Source: an uncultured Litoreibacter sp.
Lineage (GTDB): Bacteria; Pseudomonadota; Alphaproteobacteria; Rhodobacterales; Rhodobacteraceae
Direction of reading: 5' to 3'
Length of the DNA: 64,000 nt
NCBI GenBank assembly: GCA_947494645.1
Contig: CANLVO010000001.1
Location: forward strand, 620,001 to 684,000
Shown: positions 47,528-56,153 of the stretch, one piece after another
Numbering within the stretch: position 1 is the stretch's first letter
How the letters are laid out: every line of letters begins with the position of its first letter
Notes under the pieces: generated by a model
Told to the model about the DNA's origin: nothing
What the model saw: only the letters and a program-made list of their open reading frames with translations
Databases searched by the model: none
Position numbers and translations under genes: made by a program

Positions 47528-48304
47528 ATGTCCAGGCCTGTCATCGGCATCATTGGTAACTCGTACCTGATTAACGACGAATACCCCGCCTATGCCTGTG
47601 GCAAGATGAATTGCGACGCCGTGGCGCAAGCCACCGGGGCGTTGCCGGTGATTATTCCGACCAATCCTGACTACGCCTCTACCGCCGATCTCATGGAGAT
47701 GTGTGACGGGTTTCTGTTCACCGGGGGGCGGCCCAATGTGCATCCAGAGGAATATGGCGAACCCGCCACCGAGGCGCATGGCGCGTTTGACCGAGAACGC
47801 GACGGTGTGGCACTGCCGCTGATCCGCGCCTGCGTGGCCGCCGGGCAGCCGTTCTTTGGCGTTTGCCGCGGGTTTCAGGAAGTAAACGTGGCGATGGGCG
47901 GCACGCTCTATCCCGAAATTCGCGACTTGCCGGGGCGTATGAACCACCGGATGCCACCTGACGGCACGCTGGAAGAGAAATTCGAATTGCGTCACAGCGT
48001 GACGTTCACCGAAGGTGGCCCATTCCACAGAATTCTAGGGGATGCGGAGGTCATGACCAACACGCTGCATGGCCAGGGCATCAAGGATGCGGGTGAGCGG
48101 GTGGTGATTGACGGCTATGCCCCCGATGGCACGCCAGAGGCGATCTATATCAAGGACGCTCCGGGGTTCTGTCTGTCCGTGCAATGGCACCCAGAATATT
48201 GCGCGTGCGAGGATCCGGTGTCGAAGCCTCTCTTCCGTGCCTTCGGCGACGCGGCAGCGGCCTGGAAAGCTGGTGACCGCCCGTCCGTTCTTAAGAGCGC
48301 CTAG
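47528..48304 (+). CDS. class I glutamine-amidotransferase-like hydrolase (peptidase C26)
   Basis: A 258-residue cytoplasmic hydrolase like gamma-glutamyl-GABA hydrolase PuuD. The nucleophile is Cys113 in GVCRGFQ. The His221-Pro-Glu223 pair in WHPEYC completes the triad. PuuD relatives cleave gamma-glutamyl bonds in polyamine breakdown. No other puu genes are near, so the substrate is uncertain. ATG 47528 is used. Confidence 0.85.
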   Translation: MSRPVIGIIGNSYLINDEYPAYACGKMNCDAVAQATGALPVIIPTNPDYASTADLMEMCDGFLFTGGRPNVHPEEYGEPATEAHGAFDRERDGVALPLIRACVAAGQPFFGVCRGFQEVNVAMGGTLYPEIRDLPGRMNHRMPPDGTLEEKFELRHSVTFTEGGPFHRILGDAEVMTNTLHGQGIKDAGERVVIDGYAPDGTPEAIYIKDAPGFCLSVQWHPEYCACEDPVSKPLFRAFGDAAAAWKAGDRPSVLKSA

Positions 48305-48373
48305 GGCAAAGCCCTATAACACCCCGCAAACTTTAACGTGGAGAATGTTGCGCGGCGTAGCGGCACATTTCGG

Positions 48374-48664
48374 TCAGGACGTGAGAATCTCACTGACCTT
48401 TAAGGCACGCATCTGGTTTCCGTCCACTTTCAGCTTGCCGGACATCACTGCCATGATTGGATTTTGCGAGCCGTTCAGGATGGCACGAAAAATGGTCTCG
48501 GACGCCTTCAACGTAACATCCGCCACGCCGTCTGCGGCTTCTGCGCCATCTTCGGTCAGCATCACAACGCCTTGATCCTCAATCACCAGTTTGGCGGTGC
48601 CCTTGATCTGGCCTTGGGCCTTGGGATGAAGGGTGGTGACGAATTCTTCCAATACGGTTTGCAT
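48374..48664 (-). CDS. SCP2 sterol-carrier-domain protein
   Basis: A 96-residue protein consisting of a single SCP2-like lipid-binding domain. It opens with a helix, then has GTAKLVIEDQGVVMLTEDGAEAAD and ends QMRALKVSEILTS. Such small SCP2 proteins may carry lipids or fatty acids in the cytoplasm. The role here is unknown. It is the last gene of a minus-strand group with the amidohydrolase, ligase and exonuclease genes. Confidence 0.85.
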   Translation of the reverse strand: MQTVLEEFVTTLHPKAQGQIKGTAKLVIEDQGVVMLTEDGAEAADGVADVTLKASETIFRAILNGSQNPIMAVMSGKLKVDGNQMRALKVSEILTS

Positions 48665-48729
48665 TGTGTCTCCTGACGTTCACGTCACTTTGGGGCTGGA
48701 GACCTGCTTTGCGCAACAGATACGTGGCG

Positions 48730-49605
48730 TCAGTCTTCAAACCCGTAGAGCGCGACCGGAGCATCGACGAGGATCGTTTGACGGTCGCTCTCGCGGCTGA
48801 CGACCCGGTGAAACGCGTCGAGCGCTTGCCCCGCATCCGGCATCTTGGCGTCGGCCAGCATGATATACGGAAAGTCAGATCCCCAGAGGCAGCGTTCCGG
48901 ATTTGCAGCGACAAGTGCGGCGACAAGAGGATCGGTGTCGGTCCAGGGGGCTTTTGATGTGCGGTAGAGACCAGACAGTTTGGCATAGGCATGACCGTCT
49001 TTCAGCAAATCGCACATGGCGGCGAAGCCGGGCTCTGTGGGGCCGGCTGCTACATCGGGCCAGCCGATATGGTCAAAGACGACCGGGCAGGGCAGGTCGC
49101 GGATCTCAGCTGCCAACTCAACCATGTGCTTGTCGGCATTGATCAGCATTTGCAGATGCATCCCCCGCGCGGCCAGAGCAGGGGCAAGGGCCTTTGCCCC
49201 ATCCCAAGTCAATACGCCGCCATGCACGTAATTCAGGCGGATGCCTTTGATATTGGCCTCTGCCAACTGGTCCAGCTCTGCCTCTGATGCGCCGTCTTGC
49301 AGCAATCCGATGCCGCGCGCATCGGGGCCGAGGCGGCGAATTGCCTCGACCGTGACCGCATTGTCTGACCCATAGACAATGGAATGCACGACAACGGTGC
49401 GGCGAATGCCGAGTGTCTGGCATTGGGACCTGTAGGCGTCGAGGAACCCGTCCATATCGAGCGGCGTTGGGTTTTCAACCCGGGTTGGCGACAGCGAAAA
49501 CTCATCGGGTCCGGCCAGAACATGGATATGGGTGTCCACAGCCCCGCTGGGCGCTTTTTGTTCGGGGCGGGATGCGGGCCGAGGGGCGGCGCTGGTTGGG
49601 ATCAT
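48730..49605 (-). CDS. TIM-barrel amidohydrolase (PDC-lactonase-like)
   Basis: A 291-residue member of the amidohydrolase superfamily. It has the metal-site HxH in DTHIHVL (His26, His28), a central FDHIGWPD, and a C-terminal WGSDFPYIM aspartate motif, in the pattern of 2-pyrone-4,6-dicarboxylate lactonase and related enzymes. The exact substrate is not known. The gene lies 41 bases downstream of the DNA ligase gene, with a dispersed repeat in that gap. Confidence 0.82.
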   Translation of the reverse strand: MIPTSAAPRPASRPEQKAPSGAVDTHIHVLAGPDEFSLSPTRVENPTPLDMDGFLDAYRSQCQTLGIRRTVVVHSIVYGSDNAVTVEAIRRLGPDARGIGLLQDGASEAELDQLAEANIKGIRLNYVHGGVLTWDGAKALAPALAARGMHLQMLINADKHMVELAAEIRDLPCPVVFDHIGWPDVAAGPTEPGFAAMCDLLKDGHAYAKLSGLYRTSKAPWTDTDPLVAALVAANPERCLWGSDFPYIMLADAKMPDAGQALDAFHRVVSRESDRQTILVDAPVALYGFED

Positions 49606-49609
49606 GGAA

Positions 49610-49642
49610 GCCTCCGGCGGCGATATCTGAAAATATGGAAAG
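49610..49642 (+). repeat. copy of a dispersed intergenic repeat
   Basis: GCCTCCGGCGG (49610-49620) is followed by CGATATCTG and then AAATATGGAAAG. It fills the 41-base gap between two minus-strand genes and is in the opposite orientation to them. Confidence 0.45.
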
Positions 49643-49646
49643 CTGG

Positions 49647-51242
49647 TCAGCCGTATTGATCGAGCATTTCCTTCAGGTCGTCCAGCGTGTTTGCCTCTTG
49701 CATGGGTTTGTCATGGCGCCAGCGGGACATGCGCGGGAAACGCAGGGCCACGCCAGATTTATGGCGCGGCGATCTCTGGATGCCCTCGAAAGCAATCTCG
49801 AACACATGCTCAGGCGTCACTTGCCGCACGGGTCCGAATTTTTGCAGCGTGTTGCGTTTGACCCAAGCGGTGATCTTGCGGAACTCCGCATCGGTGAGCC
49901 CTGAATAGGCCTTGGTGAAGGGCACCAGATCATTGCCGTTCCAGACGGCAAATGTGAAATCAGTAAAGAGATTGGCTCGCCTGCCAGAGCCCGCCTGCGC
50001 ATAGATCATCACCGCGTCGATCATCAGTGGATCGACCTTCCATTTCCACCAGTCCCCTTTTTTGCGACCCGATAGATAGGGGCTGGCGCCGCGCTTCAGC
50101 ATGAACCCTTCGGCAAGTCTCTCGCGCGACGTCTCGCGCAGAGTGGCCAGTTCATCCCAATTCGAGAAGGGCTGGTTTGCTGACAGCCGGATCGGGGCGT
50201 CGTTTGGAAGTGTGCCGATCACCTCAGCCAGATGCGTGCGCCGGATATCGTAAGACTGTTCGCGGATATCTTGGCCCTGATGCTCCAACAGATCATAGAC
50301 GTAGAGCACCGCCGGAGCCTCCTTCAGCAGCTTTTTGGGCACGGTTTTGCGACCGATGCGCGGCTGCAGGGCGTTAAAGGATTGCGGGCGGTCTTCCGCA
50401 TGGTCCCATGCCAGGATTTCGCCGTCGAATACGGTCCCGTCCGGCACGAAATCCGGCAACATGGCAAATTCGGGGAAACGGTCTGTGATCAGCTCCTCGC
50501 CGCGCGACCAGAGGTGATGTGTGCCCCGACGGATCACCAGCTGGCCGCGGATACCGTCCCATTTCCATTCCGCCCGCCAGTCTGAGGCGTCACCCAAATC
50601 ACCAAGGTTCTCAAGCTGATACGCCAGATAGAAGGGGTAGGGCTTGGACGCATCGGCTTCGGGGTTTTCAGAGAGGATGAGGTCGTCGAATGTGGTCGTG
50701 TCTGGTGTCCAATCCCCCATCAGCCTGTGGGCGAGGGTGGCTTCTTCGATGCCCGTGGCCTGTGCCAGGGCCCGCGTCATCAGCTTCTGCGACACTCCGA
50801 TACGAAGGCCGCCGGTGATCAGCTTGTTGAACAGAAAACGCTCTATGGAGGGCAGGCTGTCCCACGCTTCCAGCACGATGCGTTTCTTGCCGGGCGGATC
50901 ATGCTGGCCAAGGTCGCGGACAATCTCGATCCATTCGGTGAGAGGTTTATCGGAGCTGCGCGTGGCGGGCGGCAGGACAAGGGCGATGGTCTCGGACAAA
51001 TCGCCGACGATGGGATAGGATTCCTCGAAAAGCCACAGCGGGATATCTGCTTTTTCAGCGGCCCATTCGCGCAAGAGCGTGGTGGTCACGCCGCGTTTCG
51101 GGCGGCGGCCCGACAATAGCGCAATCGTCCAGAGCTTGTCGGTGTCAGGGGCCACCGCGAAATAGGCCGCGAGTGCCGCCACCTTGGCGTTTGTTTTGGT
51201 CGTTTGATCCAGCGCGGTGAAGAGGTCTGCGAAGCGTTTCAC
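49647..51242 (-). CDS. ATP-dependent DNA ligase (ligase/exonuclease DNA-repair pair)
   Basis: A 531-residue ATP-dependent ligase. It has an N-terminal DNA-binding domain, the adenylation domain with catalytic Lys227 in EWKWDGIRG, FDGEILAWD near 272-280, and a C-terminal OB domain. It is separate from the essential NAD-dependent LigA. Its GTG start overlaps the exonuclease stop as GTGA. This belongs to the known set of ligase-associated repair genes (exonuclease, ligase, DEXH helicase, PdeM endonuclease). Here only the first two are adjacent. Confidence 0.92.
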   Translation of the reverse strand: MKRFADLFTALDQTTKTNAKVAALAAYFAVAPDTDKLWTIALLSGRRPKRGVTTTLLREWAAEKADIPLWLFEESYPIVGDLSETIALVLPPATRSSDKPLTEWIEIVRDLGQHDPPGKKRIVLEAWDSLPSIERFLFNKLITGGLRIGVSQKLMTRALAQATGIEEATLAHRLMGDWTPDTTTFDDLILSENPEADASKPYPFYLAYQLENLGDLGDASDWRAEWKWDGIRGQLVIRRGTHHLWSRGEELITDRFPEFAMLPDFVPDGTVFDGEILAWDHAEDRPQSFNALQPRIGRKTVPKKLLKEAPAVLYVYDLLEHQGQDIREQSYDIRRTHLAEVIGTLPNDAPIRLSANQPFSNWDELATLRETSRERLAEGFMLKRGASPYLSGRKKGDWWKWKVDPLMIDAVMIYAQAGSGRRANLFTDFTFAVWNGNDLVPFTKAYSGLTDAEFRKITAWVKRNTLQKFGPVRQVTPEHVFEIAFEGIQRSPRHKSGVALRFPRMSRWRHDKPMQEANTLDDLKEMLDQYG

Positions 51243-52261
51243 GCGACCACCTCGGGGTCCACCTGATCAAGGCTTTCCCCTTCAAATTCAGTCTCAACCA
51301 CCGCCGCGTCGTAGCCTTGCTCCCCCAGCCAGCGCGAAAATTGCTGCGTGTATCCATGGGTCACAAATACACGCTCCGCGCCAGTGGCCCTGATGGCGGT
51401 GTTCAGGCCTTCCCAATCGGCATGGTCCGACATGACAAAACCACGGTCGGCGGAGCGGCGACGGCGCACCCCGCGCATGGCCATCCAACCGGATGCAAAG
51501 GCGGTGGAGGTCGCAGACGCCCCGGTGCCAAACTTGCGCGCCCAGGGGCCATTCATTGCGGAGGGTGTCGCGATAACCAGCCCACCGGCATGATCCTTGA
51601 TGTTTGTATCAGGTGTCACCCGGACCGTGTCGGGCAGCGCGATGCCTTGGGCCCGCAACACGGCATTGGTGTTCTCAATCGCGCCATGGGTCAGGATCGG
51701 GCCGATGGAGGTGTCAATATTGGCCAGAATGCGCTGCGCCTTGCCCAGAGCGTAAGCACCGATGATCGAAAAGCGGCCTGCCTCCCGGTTGGCCTGCCAC
51801 CACGCATTGATGCCCGCAATAACGTCTTCCTGGCGGTCCCATTTGAAGACCGGCAGCCCAAATGTGCTTTCGGTGATGAAGGCGTGGCATTTGACCGGCT
51901 CGAACGGCTCAGACAGCCCGTCATCGACGGTTTTGTAATCACCTGAGGCGACCCAAACCTCGCCGCCCACCTCGATACGGATCTGGGCAGAGCCCGGCAC
52001 ATGCCCGGCGGGGTGGAACGACACTTTGGCGTCACCGATTTGGCGCGCGGTGGCGTAGGAGATCGTTTCGATATTGATGTCGCCCAACCGGTGCTTGATG
52101 ACGGGCGTTGCGGCCTCGGTGGCCAGATAATGCTTCATGCCCCAGCGCGAGTGGTCGGCATGACCATGGGTGATCAACGCCCGCTCCACCGGTTTCCACG
52201 GGTCGATGTAAAAATCGCCAGCCGGGCAGTAGATGCCTTTGGGTTTAAATTCGAGGACCAT
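51239..52261 (-). CDS. ligase-associated metallo-beta-lactamase-fold exonuclease
   Basis: A 340-residue MBL-fold nuclease of the beta-CASP-like group. The metal motif THGHADH (His32, His34, Asp36, His37) and later GHVPGS and FVMSDHADW are present. It is the known partner of ATP-dependent ligases in bacterial DNA-damage gene sets. ATG 52261 gives MVLEFKPKG. An in-frame TTG (52270) is three codons upstream. It is the first gene of the minus-strand group exonuclease-ligase-amidohydrolase-SCP2. Confidence 0.9.
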   Translation of the reverse strand: MVLEFKPKGIYCPAGDFYIDPWKPVERALITHGHADHSRWGMKHYLATEAATPVIKHRLGDINIETISYATARQIGDAKVSFHPAGHVPGSAQIRIEVGGEVWVASGDYKTVDDGLSEPFEPVKCHAFITESTFGLPVFKWDRQEDVIAGINAWWQANREAGRFSIIGAYALGKAQRILANIDTSIGPILTHGAIENTNAVLRAQGIALPDTVRVTPDTNIKDHAGGLVIATPSAMNGPWARKFGTGASATSTAFASGWMAMRGVRRRRSADRGFVMSDHADWEGLNTAIRATGAERVFVTHGYTQQFSRWLGEQGYDAAVVETEFEGESLDQVDPEVVA

Positions 52262-52392
52262 AACCGCCAATCTAGCAGCCTTCGGGTCAGTTGCGAGGGC
52301 AGGCTTGAGTATTTTTGAAGCAGTGATGGTGTTGGGGGTTTCGCTTGCGCAGATGCCGCGTAATGTGTGGAAAGCTTTATGGGAGAGAGTTG

Positions 52393-53157
52393 ATGGGCAT
52401 TGCAGATTTAAAGGCGCGGATGGTGTCAGGTACCCGACTGGTCGGGACGTTCTTGAAAACGCCCACGGTCGACCTGATTGAAATTCTGGCGGGCTCTGGC
52501 CTTGATTTCATTATTTTGGATGCCGAGCACGCGCCGTTTGATCGCAACCGTCTGGATGCCTGTCTGGCGATTGGTCGAGCGTTGGATTTCCCTTTGCTGG
52601 TCCGGGTGCCTGCAGGGACGCCAGACGAGTTGTTGAAGGCGCTCGATGCCGGGGCTGTGGGGGTTGTGGTGCCCCATGTGGACAGCGGCGAGAAAGCGCA
52701 GGCGATTGCGCGTGGGTCGCGCTTTGGCAAGGGCGGCCGAGGATATGCGGGCTCGACCAGGTGGGCAGGTTTCGCGACGCGCCCCATGGCCGAGGTGCTC
52801 GAGCAGTCCAAGTCGGAGACGATTGTCATTGCCCAGATCGAAGAGCCTGAGGGCGTCGACAATATTGACGCGATTGCAGGGTGCGACGGGATTGACGGGG
52901 TTTTCGTTGGTCCGGCGGATCTGAGCGTTGCGATGGGCAAGACGGATACCAACTCGCCCGAACTGGGCACGGCCATGAAACGGGTTGGTGAGGCGGCAAA
53001 GGCGCATGGCGTGGCCTATATCACATGGGTTCCGAATGCCGATACAGCGCAGAATTGGCATCAGTATGGGTTCACCACTTACGTTGCTGCCTCTGAGCAT
53101 AGTTGGATGCTTCAAGGTGCCAAAGCGGTGAGCGCCGCGATAAAGGCGATTGAATAA
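52393..53157 (+). CDS. HpcH/HpaI-family aldolase
   Basis: A 254-residue class II aldolase (2-keto-3-deoxy-acid type). The family signatures DAEHAPFD (43-50, with the catalytic His46), VPHVDSGEKA near 109-118, and FVGPADLSVAMG near 171-182 are present. Relatives cleave 2-keto-3-deoxy sugars or 4-hydroxy-2-ketoheptanedioate. The exact substrate is uncertain. GGGAGAGAG precedes the ATG. Confidence 0.9.
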   Translation: MGIADLKARMVSGTRLVGTFLKTPTVDLIEILAGSGLDFIILDAEHAPFDRNRLDACLAIGRALDFPLLVRVPAGTPDELLKALDAGAVGVVVPHVDSGEKAQAIARGSRFGKGGRGYAGSTRWAGFATRPMAEVLEQSKSETIVIAQIEEPEGVDNIDAIAGCDGIDGVFVGPADLSVAMGKTDTNSPELGTAMKRVGEAAKAHGVAYITWVPNADTAQNWHQYGFTTYVAASEHSWMLQGAKAVSAAIKAIE

Positions 53158-53281
53158 CAAGGGCTTGCCACTTTGCTATGCGTTTGATGCATGGCGGCGT
53201 TTCGAGTTTGTGGGATGTAGGGGTTAGGGCGGAGCACTAAGTTGGGGTCAAGAAAGCAGTATGACAACTGAGGACCACCCA

Positions 53282-53437
53282 ATGGAATATGATCTCTCCC
53301 CAGCCCGTATCGCCCGAGTGGAAGCACAAGCGCGTGTATTGCGTGCCCAAGCAGCCCGCGACGGCATGAAAGCCTTCTCAAGCAGCCTGTCGCGCCTGAT
53401 CGCGTCGCTGTTTGGCCGCCATACGAACGCTGCGTAA
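53282..53437 (+). CDS. 51-residue conserved-looking small protein
   Basis: A short gene that begins MEYDLSPARIARVEAQARVL and ends SSLSRLIASLFGRHTNAA. It is rich in Ala and Arg and should form one or two amphipathic helices. GAGG lies eight bases before the ATG; an in-frame ATG at 53261 would add seven residues. It resembles the DUF1127-like small basic proteins of alphaproteobacteria in size and composition, but I do not recognise a family. No membrane segment is predicted. Confidence 0.6.
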   Translation: MEYDLSPARIARVEAQARVLRAQAARDGMKAFSSSLSRLIASLFGRHTNAA

Positions 53438-53541
53438 CCAGCGGAAATTCTGACTGCCCCAAACCCGCGCTGATTGAGCGCGCTGGCTTTTGGCACCGAA
53501 TGCGGCTTTCACCGTCACATTTAAATGATTAGAGGAGGGGC

Positions 53542-54762
53542 ATGACTGGCTCCTCCTCATCCCCCGCTTCTTCGCCCTCCCTTCCTATCGTTCGGTTGAA
53601 ACCCAAGGCCGATGCCTCGCGTATTCGGCGCGGACAACCATGGGTTTATGCCGATGACGTGGTGACCGACCGTCGCACCAAGGCGATCTTGCCCGGCAGC
53701 CTTGCGATCCTGCAAGATGCGGGGCGCACCGATATCGGACTGGTCGCCGTAAACGGCGCGTCAAAGCTGATGTTGCGGCTATTGAGCCGCGAGATTGACA
53801 CGCAGATTGATCAGGCCTGGTTTGAGGCCAAGCTGACCCGCGCTTTGGAACTGCGCGCCCGGATCTATGATGCACCGTTCTACCGGCTGGTGCATGCAGA
53901 AGGCGACGGATTGCCGGGCGTGGTTATCGACCGGTTCGGGGACACTTGTGTAATCCAACCCAACGCGGCTTGGGTCGAGGCGCGGTTCGATATGCTGGTT
54001 GCCGCTTTGGTGGCGGTGACGGGCGTTGGCACCATCTACAAGAACGCCTCTGGCCGGACCCGGCAACTGGAAGGGCTGGACGACGAGAGTGCTGTTATCG
54101 CTGGCGCGATCGATGGGCCGATTGAGGTCACGATGAACGGCGCCCGTTACTTTGCCGACATCGCAGGTGGTCAGAAAACCGGGCTGTTTTACGACCAACG
54201 ACCCAATCATGAATTTGTAGCGCGCCTCGCTAAGGATGCGCGTGTCCTCGATGTTTTCTCCCATGTTGGCGGCTTCGGGCTGGCGGCGCTGGCGGGCGGC
54301 GCGTCGTCGGTTATTGCTGTGGACGGCTCTGAGCCCGCGCTGGCCTTGGCAGAAAAAGGCGCTACCGCGTGCGGGTGGGCGGATCAATTTGAAACCCGCA
54401 AAGGCGACGCGTTCAAGGTGATGGAGACCCTCAGCCAAGAAGGTAAAACCTTTGATCTGGTGATCGCCGACCCGCCAGCTTTTGCCCCGTCCAAGACGGC
54501 GTTGCAAAATGGGCTGACGGCCTATTCCCGCGTTGCCTCGATGGCTGCGCGACTTGTGGCACCGGGCGGCTATCTGGTTCTGTGCTCCTGCTCACACGCG
54601 GCCGAGCTGAGCAAGTTTCGGCAGGCCTCGTTACGGGGGATTGGCAAGCGGGGACGGCAGGCGCAATTGCTGCACACGGGGCAGGCGGGGCCGGATCATC
54701 CCGTCCATGAAGCATTGGCCGAGAGCAGCTATCTTAAGGCGCTGTTCTTCCGGCTGGACTGA
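53542..54762 (+). CDS. rlmI: RlmI-like class I SAM-dependent rRNA methyltransferase
   Basis: A 406-residue protein with an N-terminal PUA-like domain (PIVRLKPKADASRIRRGQ, RGQPWVYADDV) and a C-terminal SAM-binding domain (VLDVFSHVGGFGLAAL near 233). It is like RlmI, which makes m5C1962 in 23S rRNA. The SCSH motif near residue 350 holds the expected catalytic cysteine. A strong GAGGAGGGG site precedes the ATG. Its TGA overlaps the PIN-domain ATG by one base (TGATG), so the two genes are likely coupled. RlmI identity is by motif only. Confidence 0.82.
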   Translation: MTGSSSSPASSPSLPIVRLKPKADASRIRRGQPWVYADDVVTDRRTKAILPGSLAILQDAGRTDIGLVAVNGASKLMLRLLSREIDTQIDQAWFEAKLTRALELRARIYDAPFYRLVHAEGDGLPGVVIDRFGDTCVIQPNAAWVEARFDMLVAALVAVTGVGTIYKNASGRTRQLEGLDDESAVIAGAIDGPIEVTMNGARYFADIAGGQKTGLFYDQRPNHEFVARLAKDARVLDVFSHVGGFGLAALAGGASSVIAVDGSEPALALAEKGATACGWADQFETRKGDAFKVMETLSQEGKTFDLVIADPPAFAPSKTALQNGLTAYSRVASMAARLVAPGGYLVLCSCSHAAELSKFRQASLRGIGKRGRQAQLLHTGQAGPDHPVHEALAESSYLKALFFRLD

Positions 54763-55304
54763 TGCGCGCCTGTCTTGACGCTTGTGTTCTGTTCCCGACG
54801 GTGCTGCGCGAGGTGCTGATTGGCACGGCTGGATTGGGGCTGTACGACCCCCTCTGGTCTGAACGCATTTTGAAAGAATGGGCGCGGGCAACCGTTAAGC
54901 TAGGCGCGGAGGCGGAACTGCAGGCCCGTGGTGAGGTCGCGGTGCTGAAAGCGCAGTTTCCCAAAGCCTCTGTCCGGCCCAGAGACGGCGATCTGGCGCG
55001 GTTGCACTTACCGGATGAGAACGACATCCATGTGCTGGCGGCGGCAATCAAGGGCTCGGCGGATGTGCTTGTGACGCTGAATGCCAAGGACTTTCCCCGG
55101 CAACAACTGGCGGTTGAGGGCATCAAGCGGATGAGCCCGGATGAGTTTCTAATGGGCCTTTGGATGGAGACGCCCGCCGCGGTAGAAGAGGTCGTCCGAG
55201 ACGTGCATGGTACGGCCCAGCGCATGATGGGCGAGGAGATTGCCTTGCGTGCGTTGATGAAGAAGGCGCGACTGCCCCGGTTGGGGAAAGCGCTTAGCGC
55301 GTGA
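54762..55304 (+). CDS. PIN-domain protein (PIN_3/RSP_2614-like)
   Basis: A 180-residue PIN-domain protein. The N-terminal aspartate in ACLDACVLFP (Asp6) and the later group LPDENDIHVLAAAI and LVTLNAKDFP fit the metal-binding acidic residues of PIN ribonucleases. No antitoxin-like gene lies next to it, so it is not obviously a VapC toxin. It is translationally coupled to the RlmI-type gene, which hints at an rRNA- or RNA-processing role. That link is inference. Its 3' end overlaps the convergent M48 gene by 11 bases. Confidence 0.78.
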   Translation: MRACLDACVLFPTVLREVLIGTAGLGLYDPLWSERILKEWARATVKLGAEAELQARGEVAVLKAQFPKASVRPRDGDLARLHLPDENDIHVLAAAIKGSADVLVTLNAKDFPRQQLAVEGIKRMSPDEFLMGLWMETPAAVEEVVRDVHGTAQRMMGEEIALRALMKKARLPRLGKALSA

Positions 55305-55983
55305 CGCCCCATTTGGCTTCATTGGCCTCAATCGCGGCGATGCGGTCCACTGTCTTTGGGTGGCTCATCATCCACGCCAACGGCGTGGCCCCCTTGGCCC
55401 CGGACAGCTTTTCGAGCTTGGAAAATAAGCTCTTTTGCGGACCGGTGCCGATGCCGGCCTTGGTCAGCAGGGCGGAGGCATAGGCGTCGGCCTCATATTC
55501 ATCCTGGCGCGACAGACGGGCCGCCAGCATGGACGTCAACATATTGGCAAGCCACATGCCGGCAAATGGGATGAAGCGTCCTAAGATGGTGCCAAGCACA
55601 AGCCGGATCGCGTTTTGCCCCGAAAAATCGATCATTCGGCGGCGGGAATGGCCCAGAGCCACATGGCCCAGCTCATGGGCAATCACCGATGCAAGCTCCT
55701 GGGCTGTAACCTCGCCCGCCTTGTACTTGTTGTAGAACCCGCGTGTGATGAAGATGCGCCCGTCCGGTGCGGCAAGCCCGTTGACCGGCTCCACCTCATA
55801 GATATGCACCTTGATATGATCAATTTCGAGCGCCCGGGCCATGTCCTTGTTCATCTGCTCCAGCGTAGGATCAGCCAGCCGGGAAGACTTCTGGTCCAGC
55901 ATCCGCTTCGTGTTCCAAGCCGAGAAGCGGTACATGGCCAGACCGTAGAGCACGGCAATCAAGAGAGGCGCGAGTTTCAACAT
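55294..55983 (-). CDS. M48-family metalloprotease
   Basis: A 229-residue zinc protease related to HtpX/Ste24. It has an N-terminal membrane segment (about 2-18), the active site HELGH (103-107), and a downstream DEYEADAYA sequence with the third zinc ligand. A second hydrophobic stretch lies near 125-155. It should act on membrane or periplasmic proteins. The substrate is unknown. Confidence 0.88.
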   Translation of the reverse strand: MLKLAPLLIAVLYGLAMYRFSAWNTKRMLDQKSSRLADPTLEQMNKDMARALEIDHIKVHIYEVEPVNGLAAPDGRIFITRGFYNKYKAGEVTAQELASVIAHELGHVALGHSRRRMIDFSGQNAIRLVLGTILGRFIPFAGMWLANMLTSMLAARLSRQDEYEADAYASALLTKAGIGTGPQKSLFSKLEKLSGAKGATPLAWMMSHPKTVDRIAAIEANEAKWGVTR

Positions 55984-56138
55984 GGGTTAGATATGGGGTG
56001 CGTGAGGGGCTTAATCAAACGGAATACCTGCGGTATCCGCTTTTGTTTTGCGCCCTGCGGGCGGTGCGCTGTCGAGACGGTTGCCTTTGGGTTCGTTTCT
56101 TATTGTCTTGTTGACGGCCATCGGGAAGGATGCAGGCC

Positions 56139-56145
56139 AAAGGAG
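56139..56145 (+). promoter_or_regulatory. ribosome binding site that favours a TTG start
   Basis: AAAGGAG lies eight bases before TTG 56154, which then begins MAITITAIILVLYAIW. The upstream in-frame ATG (56130) sits almost on top of its own GGGAAGG, so the TTG is preferred. Confidence 0.55.
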
Positions 56146-56153
56146 CATCCCAC

